From: Pseudomonadota bacterium
GTDB taxonomy: Bacteria; Pseudomonadota; Gammaproteobacteria; Burkholderiales; Gallionellaceae
Length of the DNA: 25,697 nucleotides
Direction of reading: 5' to 3'
Assembly: GCA_021847165.1 (NCBI GenBank)
Contig: JAJZUH010000005.1
Span: 1-25,697 of the forward strand
Below the pieces are notes generated by a model. The model was not told where the DNA came from, did no database searches, and worked only from the letters and a program-made list of their open reading frames with translations. The position numbers and the translations under genes were made by a program. How positions within the stretch are numbered: the first letter of the stretch is position 1; every line of letters starts with the position of its first letter. Positions 14,110 to 21,699 of the stretch are shown here, piece by piece.

Positions 14110-15753
14110 ATGAGAAATTGGTACAACTCGCTCAGCATACGCTGGAAGCTGCAGATCGGCTTCTTCATGGTGACAATGGTCACCACCGTATATAACCGCC
14201 TGCTTGCCACGCACGAGCTGGGGAAAATGGTCGACATCGCGCACGCTGGCAACGTCAGCCAGGAAGTCATCCTGCAACTCGAGGCCAATCATGCCGCCTA
14301 CATCTTCAACTCGTTCTGGGAATCCGGCCTCGAATTCCTGCTGCAGTTCTTCATCATCGCCTTCGTCGCCAACCTGTTCGTCAAACCCATCCAGGCCCTG
14401 TGCCATGCGCTGAAGGCGGTGGAAGCCGGCGATTTGACGAAGGGCGTGGAGAACCGTTCGCGCGACGAGATCGGCACGCTGGAAAAGAGCTTCAACGACG
14501 TCTTGTCCAAGCTGAACCACATCATGCGCGAAGTGGACGAGAGCGGGAAGGAGATGGAGCAGTCCGCCTTCCAGATCGCCAAGATCTCGCATGAGATCGC
14601 CGAGGTCGGGCGCAAGGAGCAGAGCCGGTCGGCGGAAGTGAACGACGCCACCCTCCAGCTGCACCAGATTTCGGAAAGCGTGCAGGCGCAAACCATGAAG
14701 GCGACCGTCAGGGCGCAGGAGACGGAAGCCCAGGCGCGCGACGGCATCAATACCGTGCAGAAGAACATCTCCGAGATGGAGAATACGGTGCAGGAAGTGA
14801 ACCAGGCGGCCACCAAGATCGCGGAACTGGAGAGATCGGCAACCCTGATCCACGACATCATCACCACGATCCAGGACATCGCCGGCCAGACCAACCTGCT
14901 GGCGCTGAATGCGGCGATCGAAGCGGCGCGCGCAGGCGAGCAGGGGCGCGGTTTCGCCGTGGTGGCGGACGAGGTGCGCAAGCTGGCGGAGCGCACCACG
15001 CAATCGGCGGACGAGATCTCCGACATCATCGGCCAGCTGTCGGGCAAGGTACAGGAAGTGACCGCCTCGATGAGCGTGGTGGTGGGCAAGGTGCATGAGA
15101 ACCAGAAGCTGGCCGGCGAGACGGCGGCGGTGATCGAGCATATTTCGACCGAGATCGCGGAAACGGCCAGCGCGAACAGCAGCATCTCGGAAGCGAGCGG
15201 GGCGCAGATACGCAATGTGGATGTGCTGCGCAAGACGCTGGAAGAGCTGTTCGCCACCCTGCACGAAAGCTCCGACAAGGTGGAGACGACCGCGATCATC
15301 GGCGACGGCCTGCACAAGGTCACCGGCAAGCTCAACCAGCTGATGGCCGAATTCAATTTCGATCATGTGCAGATCATTCCGCCCTCCCAGCACGAGAAGC
15401 GAACTTTCCCGCGGGCGGCGAATCGCCTGCTGGTACAGGTGAAGCAGGGAGAGCAGTCGGAGGAATGCTGCAGCCTGGATTTCAGCATGACCGGAATCCG
15501 CCTGCAGATGAACAAGGAATTGCAGAAAAACAAACCGGTCGAGATGCAACTGTACCTGCCGCAAGAAAACCTCAAGGAATACGAGAGCCAGCAGCCGGTC
15601 AACCTGCGGGGCAAGATCAGCTGGCAGCGCAAGGAGGGCGACAAATACGTCTGCGGCGTCGCCTTCGAGCAGCTATCGTCCGAGATATCCAGGCGCATGC
15701 GCGAAAGCTTCCAGTACTACAACAAGGAGCCGGAATTCAGCGCCAGGCATTGA
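14110..15753 (+). CDS. methyl-accepting chemotaxis protein with C-terminal PilZ domain
   Basis: 547 residues with GGAGGA 8 nt before the ATG. A short cytoplasmic start is followed by TM1 (~14-31), only about 40 periplasmic residues, TM2 (~74-95), a HAMP domain ([19 protein letters not shown] onward), and a long coiled-coil signalling domain. The CheA/CheW hairpin tip is at ~258-299 ([20 protein letters not shown], then [17 protein letters not shown]). At residues ~428-540 a PilZ domain is fused: R431-T-F-P-R435 supplies RxxxR, and D457-F-S459-M-T-G462 supplies DxSxxG, the two c-di-GMP binding motifs. It should couple c-di-GMP level to chemotaxis signalling, as Azospirillum Tlp1 does. There is no C-terminal CheR-binding pentapeptide. 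The tiny periplasmic loop argues against a classical ligand domain. Confidence 0.95.
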   Translation: MRNWYNSLSIRWKLQIGFFMVTMVTTVYNRLLATHELGKMVDIAHAGNVSQEVILQLEANHAAYIFNSFWESGLEFLLQFFIIAFVANLFVKPIQALCHALKAVEAGDLTKGVENRSRDEIGTLEKSFNDVLSKLNHIMREVDESGKEMEQSAFQIAKISHEIAEVGRKEQSRSAEVNDATLQLHQISESVQAQTMKATVRAQETEAQARDGINTVQKNISEMENTVQEVNQAATKIAELERSATLIHDIITTIQDIAGQTNLLALNAAIEAARAGEQGRGFAVVADEVRKLAERTTQSADEISDIIGQLSGKVQEVTASMSVVVGKVHENQKLAGETAAVIEHISTEIAETASANSSISEASGAQIRNVDVLRKTLEELFATLHESSDKVETTAIIGDGLHKVTGKLNQLMAEFNFDHVQIIPPSQHEKRTFPRAANRLLVQVKQGEQSEECCSLDFSMTGIRLQMNKELQKNKPVEMQLYLPQENLKEYESQQPVNLRGKISWQRKEGDKYVCGVAFEQLSSEISRRMRESFQYYNKEPEFSARH

Positions 15754-15760
15754 TACTGGG

Positions 15761-15766
15761 TATAAT
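15761..15766 (+). promoter_or_regulatory. -10 element (TATAAT) of the ZIP-rimO gene run
   Basis: A perfect TATAAT eight bases after the chemoreceptor stop and 32 bases before the ZIP ATG, followed by a GC-rich discriminator. TTCAGC (15736-15741) is a poor -35 with 19-bp spacing. Confidence 0.5.
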
Positions 15767-15797
15767 CCGCGCCCTGTCTTAATTCCGGTTTTCAAGC

Positions 15798-16571
15798 ATG
15801 AGTATCTTGGCGTGGATCATCGTCACCAGCCTGCTGGGCGGCTTATTGAGCGTGCTGGCCGCTGCGCTGTTCGTGCTCAATGCGCGCGCGCAATACCTGG
15901 GCGGGCTGGTGAGTTACGCCATCGGCGCGTTGCTGGGGGCGGTGTTCCTGGACATCCTGCCCGAGGCGCTCCACCTCACGACCAACATCACCGCCGTCAG
16001 CGCCACGGTGCTGCTCGGCATCCTGCTGTTCTTCACGCTGGAAAAGGTGCTGATCTGGCGCCATTGCCACCATGAGCATTGCGAGGCGCACGAGCCGCAC
16101 GAACACAGCGTGAACGACCACGGCCGCAGCGGCGCCATGATCATCGTCGGCGACACCTTCCACAACTTCATCGATGGCATCATCATCGCGGCCGCCTTCA
16201 TGGTCGACGTGCAACTCGGCATTGTCACCGCGCTGGCCATCATCGCGCACGAGATCCCGCAGGAAGTGGGCGACTTCGCCGTGCTGCTCAATTCAGGCTA
16301 CTCCAGGCGGCGCGCTTTCCAGCTCAACCTCATTTCCAGTTTCGCCACCCTGGTCGGCGGGGTGCTGGCCTATGTCACCTTGCAGGGCATGCAGTCCATC
16401 GTGCCGACGCTGCTGGCATTGGCGGCGGCCAGCCTGATCTACATCGCGGTGGCCGACCTGATCCCCGGCTTGCACAAGCGCACGCGCATGCGCGATACCG
16501 TACAGCAGGTGCTGCTCATTGCGGCGGGCGTCACCACGGTGGCCACGGCCAATTTTCTGATTGCAGGTTGA
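15798..16571 (+). CDS. ZIP-family divalent metal transporter
   Basis: 257 residues, about eight hydrophobic helices. The diagnostic ZIP helices are present: [18 protein letters not shown] (helix IV; His, Asn and Asp ligands) and [17 protein letters not shown] (helix V; His-Glu ligands). Between helices III and IV the loop [16 protein letters not shown] is very rich in His and Cys, a likely cytoplasmic metal-binding loop. The protein probably imports Zn2+, Fe2+ or Mn2+; ZIP members of this GufA/ZupT-like branch are broad. The rimO gene starts 4 bp after its stop, so the two are co-transcribed. The match of HEIPQE rather than the eukaryotic HEVPHE form is typical of bacterial members. Confidence 0.93.
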   Translation: MSILAWIIVTSLLGGLLSVLAAALFVLNARAQYLGGLVSYAIGALLGAVFLDILPEALHLTTNITAVSATVLLGILLFFTLEKVLIWRHCHHEHCEAHEPHEHSVNDHGRSGAMIIVGDTFHNFIDGIIIAAAFMVDVQLGIVTALAIIAHEIPQEVGDFAVLLNSGYSRRRAFQLNLISSFATLVGGVLAYVTLQGMQSIVPTLLALAAASLIYIAVADLIPGLHKRTRMRDTVQQVLLIAAGVTTVATANFLIAG

Positions 16572-16575
16572 TTCG

Positions 16576-17901
16576 ATGACTTCCAAAAAAACAGCACCCC
16601 AGATCGGTTTCGTCTCGCTCGGATGTCCCAAGGCGACGGTCGATTCCGAGCACATCCTCACGCGCATGCGCGCCGAAGGCTACCTCATCACGCCGAGTTA
16701 CCAGGAGGCCGACCTGGTGGTGGTCAACACCTGCGGCTTCATCGACAGCGCGGTGGCCGAATCCCTGGACGCCATCGGCGAAGCGCTGCAGGAGAACGGC
16801 AAGGTCATCGTTACCGGGTGCCTGGGCGCCAAGGGCGACATCGTGCAGCAGACGCATCCCAAGGTGCTCGCCGTGACCGGGCCGCACGAAACCGATGCGG
16901 TGATGGAAGCCGTGCACCGGCACCTGCCCAGATTGCACGACCCCTATGTCGACCTGGTGCCGCCGCAAGGCGTGCGCCTCACGCCGCAGCACTTCGCCTA
17001 CCTGAAGATCTCCGAGGGCTGCAACCATCGCTGCACCTTCTGCATCATCCCCAGCCTGCGCGGCGATCTGGTCAGCCGGCCGATCCACGAGGTCATGGCC
17101 GAAGCCGAGAAACTGGTCGAATCCGGCGTGAAGGAACTGCTGGTCATCTCGCAGGACACCTCGGCCTACGGCGTGGACGTGAAATACCGCACCGGTTTCT
17201 GGAACGGCAAGCCGCTGAAAACGCGCATGACCGAGCTGGCCGGCGCGCTCGGCAGCCTCGGCGTGTGGACGCGCCTGCATTACGTCTATCCCTATCCCAG
17301 TGTGGACGAGGTCATTCCGCTGATGGCGGAGGGCAAGATCCTGCCGTATCTCGACATCCCGTTCCAGCACGCCAACGAGCGCATCCTCAAGCTGATGAAG
17401 CGCCCGGCCAGCAGCGAGAATGTGCTCAAGCGCATCAGGCAATGGCGCGAGACCTGCCCTGACATCGTGTTGCGCAGCACTTTCATCGTCGGCTTCCCCG
17501 GCGAGACGGAAGAGGAGTTCGAAGAACTGCTCGATTTCATCGAAGAAGCGCAGCTCGACCGCGTCGGCGCCTTCAAGTATTCGCCGGTGGAAGGCGCTGC
17601 AGCGAACGCGCTGGCCGAGCACGTCGACCCGGATGTGCAGGAAGACCGCCTGGCGCGCCTGATGTACCTGCAGGAGGAGATCAGCGCCGAAAAACTGGCG
17701 AAGAGGGTCGGCCAGACCATCACCGTGCTGGTGGACGATGTGGACGACGGCGGCTCGGTGGCGCGCAGCGCGGCCGATGCGCCGGAGATCGACGGCCTGG
17801 TCTATATCGACGGCGAACAACTGGAAGTGGGCGAGTTCGTCACCGTGAAGATCACCGATTCCGACGAGCATGACCTATGGGCGGAAATCGTCAGGAAATG
17901 A
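16576..17901 (+). CDS. rimO: RimO ribosomal protein S12 methylthiotransferase
   Basis: 441 residues. Two Fe-S sites are seen. The N-terminal MTTase domain has C17, C53 and C82 (in [19 protein letters not shown] and VTGCLGA). The radical-SAM domain has C149-N-H-R-C153-T-F-C156. A C-terminal TRAM domain (~375-441: [16 protein letters not shown] onward, ending DLWAEIVRK) binds the substrate. RimO methylthiolates an Asp (Asp88 in E. coli) of ribosomal protein S12. The SLGCPKA(T)VDSE opening distinguishes RimO from MiaB. The start at 16576 (ATG) is chosen over an in-frame TTG at 16561 that lies inside the preceding gene. Its stop overlaps the next start as ATGA. Confidence 0.97.
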   Translation: MTSKKTAPQIGFVSLGCPKATVDSEHILTRMRAEGYLITPSYQEADLVVVNTCGFIDSAVAESLDAIGEALQENGKVIVTGCLGAKGDIVQQTHPKVLAVTGPHETDAVMEAVHRHLPRLHDPYVDLVPPQGVRLTPQHFAYLKISEGCNHRCTFCIIPSLRGDLVSRPIHEVMAEAEKLVESGVKELLVISQDTSAYGVDVKYRTGFWNGKPLKTRMTELAGALGSLGVWTRLHYVYPYPSVDEVIPLMAEGKILPYLDIPFQHANERILKLMKRPASSENVLKRIRQWRETCPDIVLRSTFIVGFPGETEEEFEELLDFIEEAQLDRVGAFKYSPVEGAAANALAEHVDPDVQEDRLARLMYLQEEISAEKLAKRVGQTITVLVDDVDDGGSVARSAADAPEIDGLVYIDGEQLEVGEFVTVKITDSDEHDLWAEIVRK

Positions 17902-18230
17902 GCGGGGGCAATCCCTGCCTGTCTTGCGGCGCCTGCTGCGCCCATTACCGCATCTCGTTCTACTGGGGCGAATCCAGCGAAGCGCCGGGCGGTTACGTCC
18001 CGGTGGAATTCACCGAGAGGGTGCATCAGCACATGGTATGCATGAAGGGCACCAACAACTATCCGCCGCGCTGTGCGGCGCTGCGCGGCGAGGTGGGAAA
18101 ACGGGTTTCCTGCGCCATCTACGACAATCGTCCCACGCCCTGTCGCGAGTTCAATGAGTATGAACTGGACGGTACGCCGAACATGCGCTGTTTCAAACTG
18201 CGCGGCATCGTTCCCCCTGCTACAATCTGA
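17898..18230 (+). CDS. CxxCxxCC-type zinc/iron-chelating protein (YkgJ-like)
   Basis: 110 residues from the ATG in an ATGA overlap with rimO, with AGGAA just upstream. An in-frame ATG at 17877 would overlap rimO further and adds seven residues without a better ribosome site. The signature is C7-L-S-C10-G-A-C13-C14 near the N-terminus, followed by [35 protein letters not shown] and a last Cys in NMRCFKL. This matches the UPF0153/YkgJ family thought to bind Zn or an Fe-S cluster. Function unproven. Co-transcription with a radical-SAM Fe-S enzyme and a metal importer suggests metal or Fe-S handling; that is inference. Confidence 0.85.
   Translation: MSGGNPCLSCGACCAHYRISFYWGESSEAPGGYVPVEFTERVHQHMVCMKGTNNYPPRCAALRGEVGKRVSCAIYDNRPTPCREFNEYELDGTPNMRCFKLRGIVPPATI
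18218..18226 (+). promoter_or_regulatory. extended -10-like element immediately before crcB
   Basis: TGC plus TACAAT (18221-18226) ends seven bases before the crcB ATG at 18234. A transcript starting there would be essentially leaderless. The element lies in codons at the end of the YkgJ-like gene, so it may be coincidental. Confidence 0.3.
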
Positions 18231-18233
18231 GCC

Positions 18234-18617
18234 ATGACACTGTATGCCTTCATCGCCATCGGATTCGGATCTGCCATCGGTGCCTGGCTGCGCTGGGGCC
18301 TGGGCCTGTGGCTCAACCCGGCGCTGCCGGAATTGCCGCTGGGGACCCTGGCGGCCAACCTCATCGGCGGCTACCTGGTCGGCCTGGCGGTCGCCTTCTT
18401 CATGCATTACCCCAACCTGTCGCCGGAATGGCGGCTGTTCGCCATCACCGGCTTCCTCGGCGGGCTGACCACCTTTTCCACCTTCTCGGCGGAGACCGTC
18501 ACGCTGCTGATGCGCGGGCAATATGTCTGGTGCACGACGATCATCGCGGCGCACCTGGGCGGCTCGCTGCTGATGACGGTACTGGGGATGCAAACGTTCA
18601 AATGGGTACAGCAATAG
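18234..18617 (+). CDS. crcB: CrcB/Fluc fluoride ion channel
   Basis: 127 residues, four transmembrane helices, the standard Fluc length. Conserved features are visible: G-x-x-G-A-x-x-R near the start (G13-region to R20), N42 in AANLIGGY, the [13 protein letters not shown] segment with F81-S-T-F84 forming the fluoride-lining Phe pair, and a final G-rich helix. Fluc is a dual-topology homodimer exporting F- from the cytoplasm. No fluoride riboswitch (crcB motif) is visible upstream, since the YkgJ-like gene ends 3 bp before the start. No Shine-Dalgarno precedes the ATG; translation would rely on coupling to the upstream gene or on a leaderless transcript. Confidence 0.96.
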   Translation: MTLYAFIAIGFGSAIGAWLRWGLGLWLNPALPELPLGTLAANLIGGYLVGLAVAFFMHYPNLSPEWRLFAITGFLGGLTTFSTFSAETVTLLMRGQYVWCTTIIAAHLGGSLLMTVLGMQTFKWVQQ

Positions 18618-18634
18618 CGCAAGGGGAGAGCAAC

Positions 18635-18955
18635 ATGCAAACCGTCGTGATCAGATTCTACGTCAGCGAAAGACAGCACCACCACAGCGAACTGATGCAC
18701 GAGTGGCTGCTGCGCCTGGCGCAACAGCTGGAGCTGCCCGGCGGTTCGGCCTTCCGCGCCATCGCGGGTTACGGGCGGCATCGCCACATGCACGACGAGA
18801 CCTTTTTCGAGCTGGCAGGCGAGCTGGCTGTTGCGGTCGAATTCATCCTCGAAGCGGAGCAGGCCGACCGCCTGATCGCCGCGATCGATGCGGAACAACT
18901 GCAGCTGCACTACGTGCGTTACGCGGTCGAGTTCAAGACGACCGCAGGCAAGTAG
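18635..18955 (+). CDS. DUF190 (UPF0166) family protein
   Basis: 106 residues with AAGGGGAG before the ATG. MQTVVIRFYVSERQHHHSELMHEWLLRLAQQL, GGSAFRAIAGYGRHR and the terminal HYVRYAVEF segment give the ferredoxin-like/PII-like alpha-beta fold assigned to DUF190. His-rich near residue 15 (QHHHSE). It lies 17 bp after crcB; DUF190 genes often follow crcB, so a regulatory or accessory role in fluoride export is inferred. The stop codon TAG directly abuts the stop (CTA on the plus strand) of the convergent DUF2934 gene. Confidence 0.85.
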   Translation: MQTVVIRFYVSERQHHHSELMHEWLLRLAQQLELPGGSAFRAIAGYGRHRHMHDETFFELAGELAVAVEFILEAEQADRLIAAIDAEQLQLHYVRYAVEFKTTAGK

Positions 18956-19336
18956 CTACTTGCCCTTGCCCGACAGCCGGGCGTCGATCTCGGCCTCAGC
19001 CGCAATCCAGTAATCCATCGCACCGCTGGCGAAGCCGTTCTTCTCGGCGATGAAATACGCCGCATCCTGAATCATCCGGTAGCGCTGTTCCGGCGTCGGT
19101 GCCGCGCCCCTGGCCGGGGCGGGCTTGGCGCGCGGGGCCGCTTTCCTGACCGCAGCGGCCGGTTTGCTGGCGCCGGCGGCGGGTTTCTTGACCGTCGTTG
19201 CGGGTTTCTTGGTGGTTGAGGTCCTGGCGGTTGCCGTCTTTGCGCTGGTCTTGCCGGTGGCCGCCGCGCTCGTCTTTCCGCTTGCGGGCTTGATGACGGC
19301 AGGCTTCTTCGCGGTGGTGGATCTGGATGTGGCCAT
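18956..19336 (-). CDS. DUF2934 protein with histone-like Lys/Ala-rich tail
   Basis: 126 residues. Residues 1-80 are low-complexity, rich in Lys, Ala, Thr and Pro (repeats such as TTKKPATTVKKPAAGASKPA), resembling histone H1/AlgP-type tails and surely disordered. Residues ~83-122 (RYRMIQDAAYFIAEKNGF, then DYWIAAEAEIDARL) match DUF2934, a short helical domain of unknown role found in many proteobacteria. The combination suggests a nucleoid- or polyanion-associated protein, which is inference from composition. GAAAGG upstream is the ribosome site. Its stop shares no bases with the convergent DUF190 gene but leaves no gap. Confidence 0.85.
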   Translation of the reverse strand: MATSRSTTAKKPAVIKPASGKTSAAATGKTSAKTATARTSTTKKPATTVKKPAAGASKPAAAVRKAAPRAKPAPARGAAPTPEQRYRMIQDAAYFIAEKNGFASGAMDYWIAAEAEIDARLSGKGK

Positions 19337-19369
19337 GATGCGTACCTTTCACAAAAGAACCTCACAGGG

Positions 19370-19384
19370 TGAGGCATCCCGTTC
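19370..19384 (-). other. small hairpin in the leader of the DUF2934 gene
   Basis: CCTCAC and GTGAGG arms (6 bp) around a 3-base loop lie 34-48 bases before the DUF2934 ATG. On the minus strand a TAGAAT at 19401-19396 could be the -10 of this gene, putting the hairpin just inside the transcript. No T-run follows, so it is not a terminator. The rest of 19337-19442 shows nothing else. Confidence 0.35.
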
Positions 19385-19442
19385 TCCTGCGCCGGATTCT
19401 AAACCCAAACGCCAGCGAAGCGCAGTATCCGTCCGGATTGTT

Positions 19443-20198
19443 TCAAAGATAAAACACGCCACCGGGACAGCTCTGCGAGCCTTCGATGCGCGTCAGGGTC
19501 GGCAGCAGGTTGAGGCCGGTGTTGTCCTTCAGGGCATGGGCCTGTTCCTTGAGATCATCCAGCCCGATGCGGATCGCTGCGCCGGTCGCCGCCAGCGCGA
19601 TCACGTTGCCGCTATCGCAGGAAGGGAAGGCCAGTGCGCGCGCGTCGAAGGCAGCGCGCAGGCGTTCCAGGCTGGCGGCATAGCCGCGGCTGCGGCCCAG
19701 CAGGTTCACCGCCAACACGCCGTTGTCGTTCAGCCGCGCGCGGCACATCTGGTAGAACGGCAGCGTGTCCAGTTCGCCGGGACGCGCATCCTCGTCGAAA
19801 CCGTCCACCAGGATCAGGTCGTAAGTCTTGTCGTTTTCGGCGACGAACTTCGCGCCATCGGCGATCACGATGTTGAGGCGCTTCGGGTCTTCCGGCAGCT
19901 TGAAGAACTGCCGCGCCGCCGCCACCACGCGCGGCTCGATCTCCACCACGGTCAGCCTGGCCAGAGGGTAGTTGCGGTACAGGAACTTGGTGAGCGAAGC
20001 CGCACCGAGGCCGATCAGCAGCACCTGGCGCGGGAAGCGCGAGTCGTCGCGCAACAGCAGGCTGGCCATCATCTCCTTGGTGTAGTCGAGCTCCAGATGC
20101 CAGGGCCGCGCGATGCGCATCGCGCCCTGGATCCAGAGCGAGCCGAAATGCAGAAAGCGCACACCGCCTTCCTCGCTGATGTCGATGGGGTAAGTCAT
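19443..20198 (-). CDS. spermidine synthase-like (SpeE-fold) methyltransferase-family protein
   Basis: 251 residues from ATG 20198. The Rossmann core is seen at QVLLIGLGAASLTKFLYR (motif I), LTVVEIEPRVVAAARQFF (motif II acidic residue), NIVIADGAKFV and YDLILVDGFD (motif IV). True spermidine synthases have GGGDG in motif I and DSxD in motif IV; both are altered here (GLGAAS and DGFD). Spermidine synthesis is therefore doubtful, and an aminopropyltransferase-like or methyltransferase role is open. The C-terminal ~50 residues end SQSCPGGVFYL. It is the last gene of a minus-strand operon, 5 bp after the DUF2937 gene. An open frame continues upstream of the ATG to 20777 but overlaps the DUF2937 gene in another frame and has Arg/Ala-biased nonsense composition. 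Confidence 0.85.
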   Translation of the reverse strand: MTYPIDISEEGGVRFLHFGSLWIQGAMRIARPWHLELDYTKEMMASLLLRDDSRFPRQVLLIGLGAASLTKFLYRNYPLARLTVVEIEPRVVAAARQFFKLPEDPKRLNIVIADGAKFVAENDKTYDLILVDGFDEDARPGELDTLPFYQMCRARLNDNGVLAVNLLGRSRGYAASLERLRAAFDARALAFPSCDSGNVIALAATGAAIRIGLDDLKEQAHALKDNTGLNLLPTLTRIEGSQSCPGGVFYL

Positions 20199-20203
20199 GG
20201 TGT

Positions 20204-20734
20204 TCAGGTCGATGAGAGGGGAGGTGTGGAACGGAACAGTTTTCCGGCCGTGTAGCGTGCCAGCGCCAGCAGCAGTTCCACCAGCAGCAGGATGACGATG
20301 GCGACGCCGGCACCGAACGCCAGCGCATCCTGGTTCAGCGGCACGGCATAGCTGTATTGCCCCAGCGCCTCGTCGATCAACTCGCGGTCGCCGTGCAGCA
20401 GCACGTTCAGCGCCTTCAGCGGCAGGCTGGCATTCAGCGCGGCCAGGTCGGCCTCGAAGCGCAGCTTGCGCTGCGCCATCTTTTCGATCGCCGCGCCTTC
20501 TTCCTGGAACGGTTTTTCGCCGCTGTTGCGATGCAGCTCGATCAGCTTGCCGAGGTCGCCGCCGAAATATTTGCTGGCGATCTCCTGGTAAGGCTGCAAA
20601 TTGATGCTGACCTCGCGCAGGTGCGCATCGACGCGCTTCTGGTACTGGTCGATGAAATTGGGCACCTGCAGCCCGGCCAGCAGGGAGAGGCAGGCCACGA
20701 CCACGATCAGGTACCGGTAGAGAATGCTGCCCAT
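20204..20734 (-). CDS. DUF2937 family membrane protein
   Basis: 176 residues. N-terminal hydrophobic helix (~5-22, YLIVVVACLSLLAGLQ), a central soluble helical region containing VPNFIDQYQKRVDAHLREV and QEIASKYFGGDLGKLIELHR, and a C-terminal transmembrane helix (~140-162, FGAGVAIVILLLVELLLAL) followed by a basic tail. This two-span layout with the QxPxFxDQY opening matches DUF2937, whose function is unknown. It lies 3 bp after the NAD(P)H-hydrate dehydratase stop and 5 bp before the SpeE-like start, so it is the middle of a three-gene operon. Family assignment is from memory of the motif and is less certain than the membrane topology. Confidence 0.75.
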   Translation of the reverse strand: MGSILYRYLIVVVACLSLLAGLQVPNFIDQYQKRVDAHLREVSINLQPYQEIASKYFGGDLGKLIELHRNSGEKPFQEEGAAIEKMAQRKLRFEADLAALNASLPLKALNVLLHGDRELIDEALGQYSYAVPLNQDALAFGAGVAIVILLLVELLLALARYTAGKLFRSTPPLSST

Positions 20735-20737
20735 GTA

Positions 20738-21592
20738 TCAGCGCGGTGCCATGCGGTTCAACAGCCAGCGCGCCCATTCGGTGACTTCGGTGGCGCTCAT
20801 GCCGAGCATGGCCTGCTGTTTGTCCAGTTCGTCTCCCGCCGCGCCGTGCAGGTGCACGCCGAGCAGCAGCGCCTCGTCCGTGCTAAGCCCCTGTGCGATG
20901 AACGCCGCGATCATGCCGGCCAGCACATCGCCCATGCCCGCGCTGCTCATGCCGGGGTTGCCGGTCTGGTTGATCTGCAGCTTGCCGTCGCGCGTGGCGC
21001 ACAGGCTGCCGGCGCCCTTCAGCACCACGCTGCCGCCCAGCCGCTGCACCAGGCTCAGCGCCGCACGCGGGCGGTCGTTCCGGATGTCTTCGATGCTGCA
21101 GCCCAGCAGGCGCGCGGCCTCACCGGGGTGCGGGGTGAACACGGCGGGGGCCTTGCGGCCGTGCAGCATGCCGCGCAGGTCGGGGCGCTGGGCGATGATG
21201 TTGAGCGCGTCGGCGTCCAGCACCAGCGCCACGTCCATTTGCAGCGCGTCATACAGCAGTTTCTGCGCGGGCAGGCTCTGGCCGAGGCCGCAGCCGACGA
21301 GCAGGACGTCCGGCCTGGTCGTTCGCAGCGCCTCGGCGGCCGGATGCAGCATCAGCTCCGGCATCCGCATGTCCACCAGCGGCATCTTGTCCGCCAGCAG
21401 GCCGATGTGCACGCTTCCCGCGCCCATCTTGAACGCCGCCCGTCCGGCCAGGATCGCCGCCCCCACCATGCCGCTGGCTCCGCCGACCACCGTGACGGTG
21501 CCGAACAGGCCCTTGTGGCTGTCCTGGGGGCGGGGCTTGAGGAAGGCGGCGACCTGTTTCCGGGTGATGGCGGCGGGGCGGGCTGTGGGCAT
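20738..21592 (-). CDS. nnrD: ADP-dependent NAD(P)H-hydrate dehydratase
   Basis: 284 residues. The ribokinase-like fold of the CARKD family is clear: LFGTVTVVGGASGMVGAAIL, GAGSVHIGL, LVLDADALNII, VFTPHPGEAARLLG, SVVLKGAGSL and the catalytic GMSSAGMGDVLAGMIAAF stretch (Asp as base). The enzyme uses ADP to dehydrate the damaged S-forms of NADHX and NADPHX. E. coli has a bifunctional protein with an N-terminal epimerase domain; this one lacks that domain, so the epimerase should be encoded elsewhere. It is the first gene of the operon with the DUF2937 and SpeE-like genes, divergent from purL with 107 bp between starts. No clear Shine-Dalgarno precedes the ATG. Confidence 0.94.
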   Translation of the reverse strand: MPTARPAAITRKQVAAFLKPRPQDSHKGLFGTVTVVGGASGMVGAAILAGRAAFKMGAGSVHIGLLADKMPLVDMRMPELMLHPAAEALRTTRPDVLLVGCGLGQSLPAQKLLYDALQMDVALVLDADALNIIAQRPDLRGMLHGRKAPAVFTPHPGEAARLLGCSIEDIRNDRPRAALSLVQRLGGSVVLKGAGSLCATRDGKLQINQTGNPGMSSAGMGDVLAGMIAAFIAQGLSTDEALLLGVHLHGAAGDELDKQQAMLGMSATEVTEWARWLLNRMAPR

Positions 21593-21638
21593 AAGAGGGC
21601 TTTCGGGTTTCGTCAGGCATGTTTCAGGCGCTGACGGC

Positions 21639-21667
21639 TTAGGTTAAATGGGTGCGCATAGTATAAT
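21639..21667 (+). promoter_or_regulatory. sigma-70 promoter of purL
   Basis: TATAAT (21662-21667) with TTAGGT (21639-21644) at a 17-bp spacing. The predicted start near 21674 gives a leader of about 26 nt. No Shine-Dalgarno is visible before the purL ATG, and no clear PurR-type operator was seen. Confidence 0.5.
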
Positions 21668-21699
21668 CCGGCCTCGTTATTTCATCGCGCTATCTCGCC

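Noticed and set aside
12393..15564. long antisense frames opposite the MHS transporter and the chemoreceptor
   Set aside because: Gln/Arg/His-rich low-complexity translations without motifs; products of high GC on the opposite strand.
17800..18233. fluoride riboswitch before crcB
   Set aside because: The region is coding (rimO end and YkgJ-like gene) and I could not find the characteristic pseudoknot sequence.
19097..19330. tandem repeat or satellite in the Lys/Ala-rich tail region
   Set aside because: The repetition is at the amino-acid level with varied codons, so it is a low-complexity coding tail, not a DNA repeat array.
20205..20777. N-terminal extension of the SpeE-like protein
   Set aside because: The extension overlaps the DUF2937 gene in another frame and lacks any domain; the ATG at 20198 begins at the conserved fold.
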